Below, piece after piece: positions 50,801-59,262 of a stretch of DNA of 64,000 nucleotides (positions within the stretch are counted from its first letter, which is position 1; each line of letters starts with the position of its first letter). The notes beneath the pieces are model-generated. The model ran no database searches. It saw nothing but the letters and a program-made list of their open reading frames with translations, and had not been told where the DNA came from. This DNA is from Rathayibacter sp. VKM Ac-2760. GTDB lineage: Bacteria > Actinomycetota > Actinomycetes > Actinomycetales > Microbacteriaceae. Both the position numbers and the translations under genes were made by a program. Where the stretch lies: positions 2,356,001 through 2,420,000 of the forward strand of contig NZ_CP047173.1 in the NCBI RefSeq assembly GCF_009834185.1, written 5' to 3'.

Positions 50801-52009
50801 TCAGGAGTGGCGGGCGCCCCGGCGCGGGTGCAGCCAGGCCAGCACGACCAGCCCCACCACCAGGCCCCAGAACGCGGAGCCGATTCCCGCGACCGCGATG
50901 CCGGATGCGGTGACGAGCAGTGTCGCGGCTGCCGGAAGGCGCAGCCGCGCGTCCTCGACCGCCGCCTGCACCGACGAGACGAAGACGCCGAGCAGCGCGA
51001 GCCCGGCGACCGCCTCAATCAGCAGCGGACTGGCGGAGGAGACGAGGGCGGCGGCCGCGCCGGCGACGGCGCCCAGCACCAGGTAGGACGCGCCCGCGGA
51101 GACCGAGGCGATCCAGCGCCGCTCGGGATGCGGCGACGCCTCCGGTCCCGCGGTGAGCGCCGCGCTGAGCGCCGCGTAGTTGACCGGGACGCCGCCGAAC
51201 ACCGCGGAGACGCCCGAGGCGACCCCGCTCGAGACGATCGCCGGCCGCGAGTGCGCCTCGAAGCCGAAGCTCGACAGCACCGCGATGCCGGGGATGTTCT
51301 GCCCCGCCATGGTCACGACGTAGAGCGGCAGGCCGATGCCGACCATCGCACCGATCTCGAAGACCGGCGCGACGAAGACGGGGACCGGGAGCAGCGGCGC
51401 CCCCGCGAGGGCAGCGCCGTCGGTGACGAGCAGCAGCACGATCGCGAGGGCGATCGCCGCCGGCACGGCCCAGCGCGACAGCAGGCGGAGCAGGATCAGC
51501 CAGAGCGCGATGACCGGCAGCGCGAGCAGCGGGATCTCGACCGCGGCGCGCACGGGTGCCAGCACGAGCGGGAACAGGATGCCGGCGAGCATCGCGTTGG
51601 CGAGCGGGCGCGGGATCCGCGCCACGAGACGCCCGAGCGCCGGCCAGAGACCGGTCACCACGATCAGCGCAGAGGCGACGAGGAACGCGCCGACCGCACG
51701 GTCGAAGCCGCCGGGCAGGGTCGCGGTGGCGGCGAGCAGCGCAGCGCCCGGGGTGCTCCACGCGAAGGTCATCGGCACCCGGTAGCGCACGCTCAGGACG
51801 ATGCAGAGCACGCCCTGCAGCACACAGACCGCGAGCAGACCCGACGCGGCCTGCGCGTCGGTCGCGCCGACGGCGACGACACCCGCGAGGACGATCGCGA
51901 AGGAGCTGGAGAAGCCGGTGAGCGCGGCGACGATCCCGGCGAGGAGCGGCTGGACGATGACGGTGCCTCCGGTCGCTGACCCACCCGGGCGCGGGCCCGG
52001 CGGACGCAT
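50801..52009 (-). CDS. benE: BenE-type benzoate/H+ symporter family protein
   Basis: Membrane protein of 402 residues with about 12 hydrophobic helices. PLLAGIVAALTGFSSSFAIVLAG, FAWSTPGAALLAAT, ARIPRPLANAMLAGILFPL, and TMAGQNIPGIAVLSSFG match the BenE family pattern (AFSWSTPGAALL and QNIPGxAVLR). No aromatic degradation genes are nearby, so the substrate may be different. The start at 52009 is chosen over 52072; TACTCT (52027-52032) would give a leader of about 11 nt. Confidence 0.88.
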   Translation of the reverse strand: MRPPGPRPGGSATGGTVIVQPLLAGIVAALTGFSSSFAIVLAGVVAVGATDAQAASGLLAVCVLQGVLCIVLSVRYRVPMTFAWSTPGAALLAATATLPGGFDRAVGAFLVASALIVVTGLWPALGRLVARIPRPLANAMLAGILFPLVLAPVRAAVEIPLLALPVIALWLILLRLLSRWAVPAAIALAIVLLLVTDGAALAGAPLLPVPVFVAPVFEIGAMVGIGLPLYVVTMAGQNIPGIAVLSSFGFEAHSRPAIVSSGVASGVSAVFGGVPVNYAALSAALTAGPEASPHPERRWIASVSAGASYLVLGAVAGAAAALVSSASPLLIEAVAGLALLGVFVSSVQAAVEDARLRLPAAATLLVTASGIAVAGIGSAFWGLVVGLVVLAWLHPRRGARHS

Positions 52010-52026
52010 CGGCGATGCGCTCCGCC

Positions 52027-52032
52027 AGAGTA
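52027..52032 (-). promoter_or_regulatory. -10 box of benE-like gene
   Basis: TACTCT on the minus strand; predicted start near 52020, with a short leader before the ATG at 52009. Confidence 0.45.
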
Positions 52033-52112
52033 GGGAACCGCCTTCGCGCGGGAACGCCGAACGCCGGGCCAATCAGCGCGAACTGGTCACGCGACGGCCC
52101 GGCGGGGACGGA

Positions 52113-53390
52113 TCAGGCGCTCTTCTCCTGGCGACGCGGGGCGTGCGGCACGATCGTCGGCGCGGCGTTGTCGAGCACCGCGGCCCGGGTGACGACGACG
52201 CGGGCGACCTCGTCGGAGGAAGGGACCTCGAACATGATCGGGCCGAGCACCTCCTCGAGGATGGCGCGGAGGCCGCGGGCGCCCGTCTGCCGCAGCACGG
52301 CGAGATCGGCGATCGCCTCGAGCGCGCCGCGGTCGAACTCGAGCTCGACGCCGTCGATCTCGAACATCCGCTGGTACTGCTTGACCAGCGCGTTGCGCGG
52401 CTCGGTGAGGATCTGCATCAGCGCGACCTGGTCGAGCTGCGTGACAGTGGTGACGACCGGGAGGCGGCCGATGAACTCCGGGATGAGCCCGAACTTGTGC
52501 AGGTCCTCCGGGAGGACCTCGCTGAAGATGTTGATCTCGTCTTCCTTGTTGTGCAGCGGGGCACCGAAGCCGATGCCGCGCTTGCCCGCCCGCGAGGAGA
52601 TGATGTCCTCCAGCCCGGCGAAGGCGCCGGCCACGATGAACAGCACGTTGGTCGTGTCGATCTGGATGAACTCCTGGTGCGGGTGCTTGCGCCCGCCCTG
52701 CGGCGGCACGGAGGCGACGGTGCCCTCGAGGATCTTCAGCAGCGCCTGCTGCACGCCCTCGCCCGAGACGTCGCGCGTGATCGACGGGTTCTCGGCCTTG
52801 CGGGCGATCTTGTCGACCTCGTCGATGTAGATGATGCCGGTCTCGGCCCGCTTGACGTCGTAGTCCGCGGCCTGGATCAGCTTGAGCAGGATGTTCTCGA
52901 CGTCCTCGCCGACGTAGCCCGCCTCCGTCAGCGCGGTGGCGTCGGCCACAGCGAACGGGACGTTCAGCCGCTTGGCCAGCGTCTGCGCGAGATAGGTCTT
53001 GCCGCAGCCGGTGGGGCCGATCAGCAGGATGTTGCTCTTGGCGATCTCGATCTCGTCGTGGATCGCATCGGCGGCGGTGATGGTGTTACGCACCCGCACG
53101 CGCTTGTAGTGGTTGTAGACCGCGACGGCGAGGGCGCGCTTGGCCTGCTCCTGGCCGATCACGTACTCCTCGAGGAAGCCGTAGATCTCCTTCGGCTTCG
53201 GGAGGTCGAACTCGTGGCTCGTCTCCTCGCTCGACTCGGAGAGGCGCTCCTCGATGATCTCGTTGCACAGCTCGACGCACTCGTCGCAGATGTAGACGCC
53301 GGGACCGGCGATGAGCTGCTGGACCTGCTTCTGGCTCTTGCCGCAGAACGAGCACTTCAGCAGGTCGGCGCTTTCGCCAATACGTGCCAC
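52113..53390 (-). CDS. clpX: ATP-dependent Clp protease ATP-binding subunit ClpX
   Basis: ClpX, 425 residues, AAA+ unfoldase that feeds proteins to ClpP. N-terminal zinc-binding domain LLKCSFCGKSQKQVQQLI...VYICDECVELC; Walker A GPTGCGKTYLAQTLA; Walker B GIIYIDEVDKIAR; sensor/IGF loop region IGFGAPLH; RGLRAILEEVL at the C-terminal domain. GTG at 53390 with AAGGAAGTGGGG upstream. Follows clpP2 after 266 nt. Confidence 0.97.
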   Translation of the reverse strand: MARIGESADLLKCSFCGKSQKQVQQLIAGPGVYICDECVELCNEIIEERLSESSEETSHEFDLPKPKEIYGFLEEYVIGQEQAKRALAVAVYNHYKRVRVRNTITAADAIHDEIEIAKSNILLIGPTGCGKTYLAQTLAKRLNVPFAVADATALTEAGYVGEDVENILLKLIQAADYDVKRAETGIIYIDEVDKIARKAENPSITRDVSGEGVQQALLKILEGTVASVPPQGGRKHPHQEFIQIDTTNVLFIVAGAFAGLEDIISSRAGKRGIGFGAPLHNKEDEINIFSEVLPEDLHKFGLIPEFIGRLPVVTTVTQLDQVALMQILTEPRNALVKQYQRMFEIDGVELEFDRGALEAIADLAVLRQTGARGLRAILEEVLGPIMFEVPSSDEVARVVVTRAAVLDNAAPTIVPHAPRRQEKSA

Positions 53391-53593
53391 GGGGATGCCC
53401 CACTTCCTTGTCGTGCGTCGGTGCCCTCGGGCGTCGTGCAGAGGGTGGGCGGTCATGCGGAACCGCCGAACTCTGGTCCGAGCCTAGCCGCTGAGCCGAG
53501 ACGGCTCGGCAGGCGGGCCGGATCGGCGGTCCTTTGCCCCGCTCGTGTCGGTTTGCTACGTCCTGCAGGCGGGAATCCGCCCGCAGGGACGCG

Positions 53594-53633
53594 GAAGGGC
53601 CGGGCGGCGGATCACTCCGCCTCCCGGCCCTTC
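53594..53633 (-). terminator. Hairpin between clpP2 and clpX
   Basis: Arms GAAGGGCCGGG and CCCGGCCCTTC with an inner GGCGG/CCGCC stem, 23 nt past the clpP2 stop. Suggests clpX has partly separate transcription. Confidence 0.65.
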
Positions 53634-53656
53634 GACGATCGGTCGGTCTCCCGAGG

Positions 53657-54322
53657 TCAGACCGTGAGGGCGGGAACGCCCTTGCGGCTGGTCAGGATCT
53701 GGTCGATCAGCCCGTACTCGAGCGCGTCGTCGGCGCCGAGGATCTTGTCGCGGTCGATGTCCTTCTTGACCTGCTCCGGGGAGCGGTTGGAGTGGAAGGA
53801 CAGCGTCTTCTCGAGCCACTCGCGCATGCGCATGATCTCGGCGGCCTGGATCTCGATGTCCGAGGCCTGACCCCCGCCCTGCTGGACGGCGGGCTGGTGG
53901 ATCAGGATGCGCGCGTTCGGCAGCGCCAGGCGCTTGCCGGGGGTGCCCGCGGCGGTCAGCACGGCCGCGGCGGAGGCCGCCTGACCGAGGACGACGGTCT
54001 GGATGTGCGGGCGGATGTACTGCATCGTGTCGTAGATCGCCGTCATCGCGGTGAACGAGCCACCGGGCGAGTTGATGTACATGACGATGTCGCGGTCCGG
54101 GTCCTGGCTCTCGAGCACGAGGAGCTGGGCCATGATGTCGTCCGCGGACGCGTCGTCGACCTGCACGCCGAGGAAGATGATGCGGTCCTCGAAGAGCTTC
54201 GCGTACGGGTCCTGGCGCTTGTAGCCGTAGGCCGTGCGCTCCTCGAAGGTGGGGAGGATGTAGCGGGAGGAGGGCGCGGCTCCGGAGCCGAAGGCCGTCC
54301 CGCCGAAGGTGGGTGTGTTCAT
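53657..54322 (-). CDS. clpP2: ATP-dependent Clp protease proteolytic subunit 2
   Basis: ClpP2, 221 residues, serine protease ring subunit. DRIIFLGVQVDD, MYINSPGGSFTAMTAIYDTMQYI, catalytic Ser in GQAASAAAVLTAAG, His in RILIHQP, Asp in DIDRDK. In actinobacteria ClpP1 and ClpP2 form a mixed tetradecamer. Has an N-terminal stretch of about 20 residues beyond the core. Lies 34 nt behind clpP1. Confidence 0.96.
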   Translation of the reverse strand: MNTPTFGGTAFGSGAAPSSRYILPTFEERTAYGYKRQDPYAKLFEDRIIFLGVQVDDASADDIMAQLLVLESQDPDRDIVMYINSPGGSFTAMTAIYDTMQYIRPHIQTVVLGQAASAAAVLTAAGTPGKRLALPNARILIHQPAVQQGGGQASDIEIQAAEIMRMREWLEKTLSFHSNRSPEQVKKDIDRDKILGADDALEYGLIDQILTSRKGVPALTV

Positions 54323-54356
54323 TGTCTCTTCCTGATCTCTCGGCGCGTCGGGGTGC

Positions 54357-54947
54357 TCAGCTGTCGGTGGCGGTTCCGCCGCCGCCGGCGACGTCGGTCG
54401 CCGAGGAGCGGATGTGGTCGACGAAGCCGTAGGCGAGCGCCTCCTCGGCGCTGAACCAGCGGTCGCGGTCGCCGTCCTCGTTGACCTGCTCGACGGTCTT
54501 GCCGGTCGCCTTCGCGGTGATCTCGGCGAGGCGCTTCTTCATGTCGAGGATCAGCTGCGCCTGGGTCTGGATGTCGGACGCGGTTCCGCCGAACCCGCCG
54601 TGCGGCTGGTGCAGCAGGACGCGGGCGTTCGGCGTGATGTAGCGCTTGCCCTGGGTGCCTGCGGTGAGCAGGAGCTGACCCATGGACGCCGCCATGCCGA
54701 TGCCGACCGTCACGATGTCGTTCGGGACGAACTGCATCGTGTCGTAGATCGCCATTCCCGCGGTGATCGAGCCGCCGGGCGAGTTGATGTACAGGAAGAT
54801 GTCCTTCTCGGCGTCCTCGGCCGCGAGGAGCAGGAGCTTCGCTGCGATCTCGTTCGCATTCTCGTCGCGCACCTCAGAACCGAGCCAGATGATCCGGTCC
54901 TTGAGAAGGCGGTCGAAAACACTGTTGGGCATCGCCATATCGGCCAT
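54357..54947 (-). CDS. clpP1: ATP-dependent Clp protease proteolytic subunit 1
   Basis: ClpP1, 196 residues. DRIIWLGSEVRDENANEIAAKL, LYINSPGGSITAGMAIYDTM, catalytic Ser in GMAASMGQLLLTAG, His in RVLLHQPHGG, Asp in DGDRDRW. The start at 54947 (MADMAMPN) has GGAG 6 nt upstream; the in-frame start at 54998 lacks one. A -10 box TAGATT (54982-54987) lies upstream. Pairs with ClpP2 and ClpX next door. Confidence 0.96.
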   Translation of the reverse strand: MADMAMPNSVFDRLLKDRIIWLGSEVRDENANEIAAKLLLLAAEDAEKDIFLYINSPGGSITAGMAIYDTMQFVPNDIVTVGIGMAASMGQLLLTAGTQGKRYITPNARVLLHQPHGGFGGTASDIQTQAQLILDMKKRLAEITAKATGKTVEQVNEDGDRDRWFSAEEALAYGFVDHIRSSATDVAGGGGTATDS

Positions 54948-54981
54948 GTGTCGCTCCGTTTCAGTTGTCGCTTCGGAGGCG

Positions 54982-54987
54982 AATCTA
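54982..54987 (-). promoter_or_regulatory. -10 box of clpP1P2
   Basis: TAGATT on the minus strand; predicted leader of about 28 nt. Confidence 0.5.
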
Positions 54988-55092
54988 TCGGACGGCACCC
55001 GGCCGACCCGGCCGTGTTCGCCGGGGGCGGAGCCGGAGCGGCCGGTGTTCGCCCGCGGCGGACGGCGGGGCGGGAGCGGGCCGGGACGACGA

Positions 55093-55121
55093 GAGCCGCC
55101 CCCGGTGATCGGGGGCGGCTC
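55093..55121 (-). terminator. Terminator between tig and clpP1
   Basis: Perfect 12-bp stem GAGCCGCCCCCG / CGGGGGCGGCTC with a 5-nt loop, 20 nt past the trigger factor stop. Confidence 0.8.
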
Positions 55122-55141
55122 CTGTCGTTCTGCGGCGAGGA

Positions 55142-56629
55142 CTACTCGGCGGCCGGGGTCTCCTCGGCGGCCGGAGCCTTCTTCTTCGCGGGGGCGCGCT
55201 TCTTCTTGGGGGCCGGAGCGGCCTCCTCGTCGGCGGCGGGGGCGTCGGCGGCGGGGGCCTCCTCGACGACGGCCTCCTCGACGGCCTCGGCGGCCGGCGC
55301 GTCGACCTCGTCGGTCGCGGCGTCGTCGACGGCGGTCTCGTCCGCGTCGTCGCCGGGAACGGCGGTGAAGGCGGTCAGATCGACGGCCTTGCCGTCGGTG
55401 TCGGTGACCTTCGCCTTGCCGAGGACGATCGCGAGCGCCTTGTTGCGGGCGACCTCGCCGACCATCTGGCCGATCTGGTTGTTCTCGGAGAGGATCTTGA
55501 TGAACTCGTTCGGCTCCATGCCGTACTGCGCCGCACCCTGGATCAGGTACTGCGTGAGCTCGTCCTGGCTGACCTGGACCTTCTCCTGCTCGACGACGTG
55601 GTCGAGCAGGATCTGGGTCTTGAAGGTCTTCTCGCTCGCCTCGGTGACCTCGGCGCGGTGCTCGTCGTCCTCGAGGCGGTTCTCGCCCTCGAGGTGGCGG
55701 TGCACCTCGTCCTCGACGAGCGACGCGGGCACGGGGACCTCGACGAGCTCGAGCAGGGCCTCGACGAGCTTCTCGCGCGCCTGGCCGCCCTGACCGAAGG
55801 TCTTCTGCTGGGCGGCCTGCTCCTTGAGCGACTCGCGCAGCTCGGCGATGGTGTCGAACTCGCTGGCGATCTGCGCGAAGTCGTCGTCGGCGTCGGGGAG
55901 CTCGCGCTCCTTGACGGCGGTGAGCGTCACGGCGATCTCGGCCTGCTGGCCGGCGTGGTCGCCACCGAGCAGGGGGGCGGTGAAGGTGGTGCTCTCACCG
56001 GCGGTGAGCGAGTCGAGCGCCTCGTCGATGCCCTCGATCAGCTCGCCCGAGCCGAGCTCGTAGGAGATGGCGTTGGCGGTGTCGACCTCGACGCCATCGA
56101 TGGTCGCGACGAGATCGATCTGCGCGAAGTCGCCGGTCGTCGCCGGGCGGTCGACGGTCACCAGCGTGCCGAAGCGGCTGCGGAGGGTGTCGAGCTCGGT
56201 GTCGACGTCGGCGTCGGTCACCTCGGCCGCATCGACCGTCAGCGCGAGGCCGTCGTAGTCGGGAACGGTGATCTCGGGGCGCACGTCGACCTCGATGGCG
56301 AGCTCGAGGTCGCCGGTGAAGTCCTTGTCGCTCGGCCAGGCGACGATGTCGGCCTGCGGGCGGCCCAGGGGGCGCACCTCGGTCTCGCGGACGGCCTCGC
56401 GGTAGAACCCGTCGAGCCCCTCGTTGACCGCGTGCTCGAGGACGGCGGCCTTGCCGACCCGCTGGTCGACGATCGCCGGCGGGACCTTGCCTTTGCGGAA
56501 GCCGGGGACGTTGATCTGCTCGGCGATGTGGCCGTAGGCGTGGGTGATGCTGGGGCCGAGCTCGTCCGGGGTGACCGAAATCGCGAGCTTGACGCGGGTC
56601 GGGCTCAGCTTTTCTACCGTGGTCTTCAC
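55142..56629 (-). CDS. tig: Trigger factor
   Basis: Ribosome-bound chaperone and peptidyl-prolyl isomerase, 495 residues. Ribosome-binding domain with INVPGFRKGKVPPAIVDQR (the GFRxGKxP signature), FKBP-type domain with RPATTGDFAQIDLVATIDG, a helical C-terminal domain, and an Ala/Pro/Lys/Glu tail (APKKKRAPAKKKAP). GTG at 56629 has GGAGA 9 nt upstream. tig-clpP1-clpP2-clpX order is common in bacteria. Confidence 0.96.
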   Translation of the reverse strand: MKTTVEKLSPTRVKLAISVTPDELGPSITHAYGHIAEQINVPGFRKGKVPPAIVDQRVGKAAVLEHAVNEGLDGFYREAVRETEVRPLGRPQADIVAWPSDKDFTGDLELAIEVDVRPEITVPDYDGLALTVDAAEVTDADVDTELDTLRSRFGTLVTVDRPATTGDFAQIDLVATIDGVEVDTANAISYELGSGELIEGIDEALDSLTAGESTTFTAPLLGGDHAGQQAEIAVTLTAVKERELPDADDDFAQIASEFDTIAELRESLKEQAAQQKTFGQGGQAREKLVEALLELVEVPVPASLVEDEVHRHLEGENRLEDDEHRAEVTEASEKTFKTQILLDHVVEQEKVQVSQDELTQYLIQGAAQYGMEPNEFIKILSENNQIGQMVGEVARNKALAIVLGKAKVTDTDGKAVDLTAFTAVPGDDADETAVDDAATDEVDAPAAEAVEEAVVEEAPAADAPAADEEAAPAPKKKRAPAKKKAPAAEETPAAE

Positions 56630-56710
56630 GTGAGGGGATCTCCTGTGCTGGTTGGTGTCGGCGCCGTGTGACCGGTCGTCACGGGTCGATGTCGTCACGA
56701 TGAGTACTCG

Positions 56711-56788
56711 TGGTCGGGGCGACAGGATTCGAACCTGCGACCTCCCGCTCCCAAAGCGGGCGCTCTAGCCAAGCTGAGCTACGCCCCG
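56711..56788 (-). tRNA. tRNA-Pro (anticodon TGG), CCA encoded
   Basis: Cloverleaf with acceptor CGGGGCG/CGCCCCG, D-arm GCTC..GAGC, anticodon arm CCCGC-TTTGGGA-GCGGG (anticodon TGG), T-arm GCAGG-TTCGAAT-CCTGT. The 75-nt body (56714-56788) is followed by an encoded CCA (56711-56713). Confidence 0.97.
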
Positions 56789-56879
56789 GATGCGCGGGCC
56801 GGTGCACCGTGCTGACGAGGACTCTCGTCGAGCCCTTCCTGCCGGGCCGCTCGCGCGACACGCCGAAATGGCCTTCGCA

Positions 56880-56885
56880 AGTGTA
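56880..56885 (-). promoter_or_regulatory. -10 box of tRNA-Pro
   Basis: TACACT on the minus strand, giving a predicted 5' extension of about 85 nt before the mature tRNA. Confidence 0.5.
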
Positions 56886-56978
56886 CTGCACCGCGCTCCT
56901 GCGGCCGGAACCGGCTCGCGGCGCCGGTGCGCGGGCGGCTCGCGGGCCCGGGCGTCGCCTGCCGCTGTCGGCGTGTAC

Positions 56979-56984
56979 TACGCT
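56979..56984 (+). promoter_or_regulatory. -10 box of tRNA-Gly
   Basis: TACGCT about 40 nt before the tRNA 5' end. Confidence 0.45.
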
Positions 56985-57023
56985 GTCCTGGTGCCCGGTC
57001 GAGACGACGGGCTCCCCCGATCC

Positions 57024-57097
57024 GGGGCTGTAGCTTAGTGGTAAAGCCTCTGTCTTCCAAACAGATGATGCGAGTTCGATTCTCGTCAGCCCCTCCA
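57024..57097 (+). tRNA. tRNA-Gly (anticodon TCC), CCA encoded
   Basis: Acceptor GGGGCTG/CAGCCCC, short D-arm with AGTGGTAAA, anticodon arm TCTGT-CTTCCAA-ACAGA (anticodon TCC), T-arm GCGAG-TTCGATT-CTCGT. The body ends at 57094 and CCA is encoded at 57095-57097. Confidence 0.97.
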
Positions 57098-57250
57098 TTG
57101 CTTCTGCTTCCCCGTTCCACGCCACTCGATCGCAGCGTGGCGGACGGTCGACTGCGGTCGAACCCGCGAGCCGTTCGTGACGGATCGCCGGGCGAGTGAC
57201 GCCGTTCGAGACGGAGCGGACGGCGCGGGACGCCGGCCCGGTCACGATCA

Positions 57251-57287
57251 TGCTGGTCGAGTAGCCGCGCAGCGGCGTATCGAGACC
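57251..57287 (+). repeat. REP-like palindromic repeat, copy 8
   Basis: TGCTGGTCGAGTA, hairpin GCCGC-GCA-GCGGC, GTATCGAGACC; closest to the consensus. Confidence 0.8.
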
Positions 57288-57332
57288 GCCGTCACCGAGA
57301 CGACGGCCGTGCACCGCACGTCACTTCGACGG

Positions 57333-57374
57333 GGATCTCGATACGCCCTCTGCAAGGGCCACTCGATCAGCATG
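57333..57374 (-). repeat. REP-like palindromic repeat, copy 9
   Basis: GGATCTCGATAC, hairpin GCCCT-CTGCA-AGGGC, then ACTCGATCAGCATG; inverted pair with copy 8, just before the end of the SGNH hydrolase array. Confidence 0.8.
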
Positions 57375-57383
57375 GGGGGCGGA

Positions 57384-58979
57384 TCAGCGGACCGTGACGG
57401 GGACGGCTGCGCTGGTCGAGGTGTTCCCTGCGCGGTCGGCCGCCTTCGCGACGACCTCGTGCTCGCCCTTCGGGAAGCCCTTGGTCGAGACCGTCAGCTT
57501 CCAGCTGCCGTCGGCGGCTTGCTTCGCCGTGCCGATCCGGGTGCTCCCCGTCCAGAACACGAGGGAGGCGGTGTCGGAGTCCGAGACGGCCACGAGGGTG
57601 ACCGTGCCGACGACGGTGCTGCCGGCGGTCGGGCTGGTGATGCGCGCCGTCGGCGTTGTCGTGTCGCGGGCGGGGCTCGGCGTCGGCGTGGACGAGGTCG
57701 GGGTCGCAGTCGGCGTCGGCGTCGGAATCACGGTGGCCGTGGGCGTCGCGACGGCGGTCGGTGTGGCAGTCGCCGTCGGCGTGGGAGCAGACTCAGGCGC
57801 CGCACTGGGTGTCGGCGTGGCAGTCGGAGTCGCGGTCGGCGTCGGAGCCGCGGACGGCTCGGGAGTGGAGGACGGGGCCGCGGTCGGCGCGACGGTCGGC
57901 TCCGGAACGACGGTCGAGACGGGAGTCGGCGTCGACGACGGCAGCGGGGCCGTAGTCGGCGTCGGGGTCGCAGTCGGGGTCGCAGTCGCAGTCGGGGTGG
58001 CAGTCGCGGACGGCACCGGGGTCGCGGACGGCAGCGGGGTGGCAGTCGGCACCGGGGTCGACGTCGGGGTCGGGCTGCTCGCGGGGGTCGGAGCCGCCCA
58101 GGCGGGGACGCGGTCCGGGCCCCACAGGATGTCGGCGATCAGGGCCTGGCCGCGGGCGTTCGGGTGGAAGTAGTCGACCGTCGAGACGATGTCCGCCGAG
58201 ACCGCGGAGGCGGTGAAGGCGCCGCCGTCCCAGACGCAGCGCGGGCCCGCTGCCGAGCAGGCCGCTGCGAGCGCGTCGTTGAACTGCTGCGTCCGGAGCG
58301 CGGCGGCCGCCACGGTCGCGGCATAGGCGTCGCCGGTCTGCGCGACGTTGTCGGCGGTGGCGCCGCGGGTCGTCCGGCACAGCTTGTTGGCCGGCCAGCC
58401 CGCCTCCGCCGGTCCTCCGCGCAGGGCGCTCCACTCCGACGCGATGTCGGGCATCGAGCCGAGCAGGACGGTCGCCTCGGGCCAGGTGGAGCCGATCTGG
58501 CGGAGCAGGCCCGAGGCCGACGCGGCGAAGGACGCCGCGGGAGTCATGGCGTAGCCGTCGGCGGCCGTCGGCAGCTCGGGGTGGCACAGGTCGTTCCCGC
58601 CGATGAGGAGTGTCACGACGTCCGGAGCGGCACCGGCCGAGGCGGCGGCCGTCACCATCCCGGACACGGCACTGATCCGACTGCCCGACTTGGCGTAGTT
58701 CGCCGTGGTGACGACGCTGTCCGGGTTCACCTCCTGGAGGCGGGTGGCGATCGAGCGGACAGACGGAGCGGAGCCGGTCGACCAGGAGTTGACCGGACAG
58801 TCGGCCCGAGTGGCGCAGCTGGAGGCGCCGCGGGTGATCGAGTCGCCGAAGGAGACGACGGAGAGCGTCGGGGCGGCGTCGGCAGCGACCGCGGCGGGGG
58901 CCACGGCACCGCCGGCGAGGAGGAGGACAGCGAGGGTGAGGACGGACAGGGGGGAACTGCGGGCCGGGCGCGCGGACAT
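57384..58979 (-). CDS. Secreted SGNH hydrolase with Pro/Thr linker and Ig-like domain (copy 1)
   Basis: Exported esterase/lipase-like protein of 531 residues. Signal peptide LSVLTLAVLLLAGGAVAPAAVAA (about 1-33); SGNH domain with block I SFGDSITRG (catalytic Ser), CPVNSWSTGSAPSVRSIATR, NYAKSG (block II Gly region), LLIGGNDLCHP (block III Asn), and VDYFHPNARGQ (catalytic Asp/His). Then about 150 residues of PT/PS repeats, and a C-terminal bacterial Ig-like domain starting ARITSPTAGSTVVGTVTLVA. The four Cys pairs in the catalytic part suggest disulfides. First of four tandem paralogues; substrate unknown, with plant or cell-surface esters possible. Confidence 0.9.
   Translation of the reverse strand: MSARPARSSPLSVLTLAVLLLAGGAVAPAAVAADAAPTLSVVSFGDSITRGASSCATRADCPVNSWSTGSAPSVRSIATRLQEVNPDSVVTTANYAKSGSRISAVSGMVTAAASAGAAPDVVTLLIGGNDLCHPELPTAADGYAMTPAASFAASASGLLRQIGSTWPEATVLLGSMPDIASEWSALRGGPAEAGWPANKLCRTTRGATADNVAQTGDAYAATVAAAALRTQQFNDALAAACSAAGPRCVWDGGAFTASAVSADIVSTVDYFHPNARGQALIADILWGPDRVPAWAAPTPASSPTPTSTPVPTATPLPSATPVPSATATPTATATPTATPTPTTAPLPSSTPTPVSTVVPEPTVAPTAAPSSTPEPSAAPTPTATPTATPTPSAAPESAPTPTATATPTAVATPTATVIPTPTPTATPTSSTPTPSPARDTTTPTARITSPTAGSTVVGTVTLVAVSDSDTASLVFWTGSTRIGTAKQAADGSWKLTVSTKGFPKGEHEVVAKAADRAGNTSTSAAVPVTVR
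57655..58090. repeat. Coding minisatellite for the PT linker of SGNH copy 1
   Basis: Short GTCGGCGTCGG-type units encode Pro-Thr/Ser repeats on the minus strand. In frame, no spacers. Confidence 0.8.
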
Positions 58980-59262
58980 GGCTCTGCTCTCGTGGGGCGA
59001 CGTGGCGCGGCGAACTCGGAGCGGGGCAGGGGGCGGCCGTCGACTCCGTCGGTCGCGCGACCGAGGGGGTGAGGAGGTCTGACGGTGTCGAGCCTGTCGG
59101 ACGGCCGAGCGCCGGAGGCCGGATGTCCCCCTCGCAGGGCCCCCCCTTCGCTGGTCCGTGACCGGAGCATCGCTCGACAGACCGGCGGGGTCGACGAGAA
59201 CGCCGCGGTGGCGGGACCCCGGCACCCCGTCAGGAGGACCGGGCCGCTATGACCGGAGCGGG

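Noticed and set aside
54960..54985. ClgR-box-like inverted sequence upstream of clpP1
   Set aside because: TTCGC and GCGA arms are present but the spacer between CGC and GCG is 7 nt, not the expected 5, and flanks do not match.
57655..58090. Repeats resembling a CRISPR or telomeric array
   Set aside because: They encode Pro/Thr linkers in frame with a signal peptide protein; no spacers and no cas genes.
57177..59072. Plus-strand open frame of 631 codons with Arg/Gly repeats
   Set aside because: It is the reverse reading of the PT-repeat linker of SGNH copy 1.
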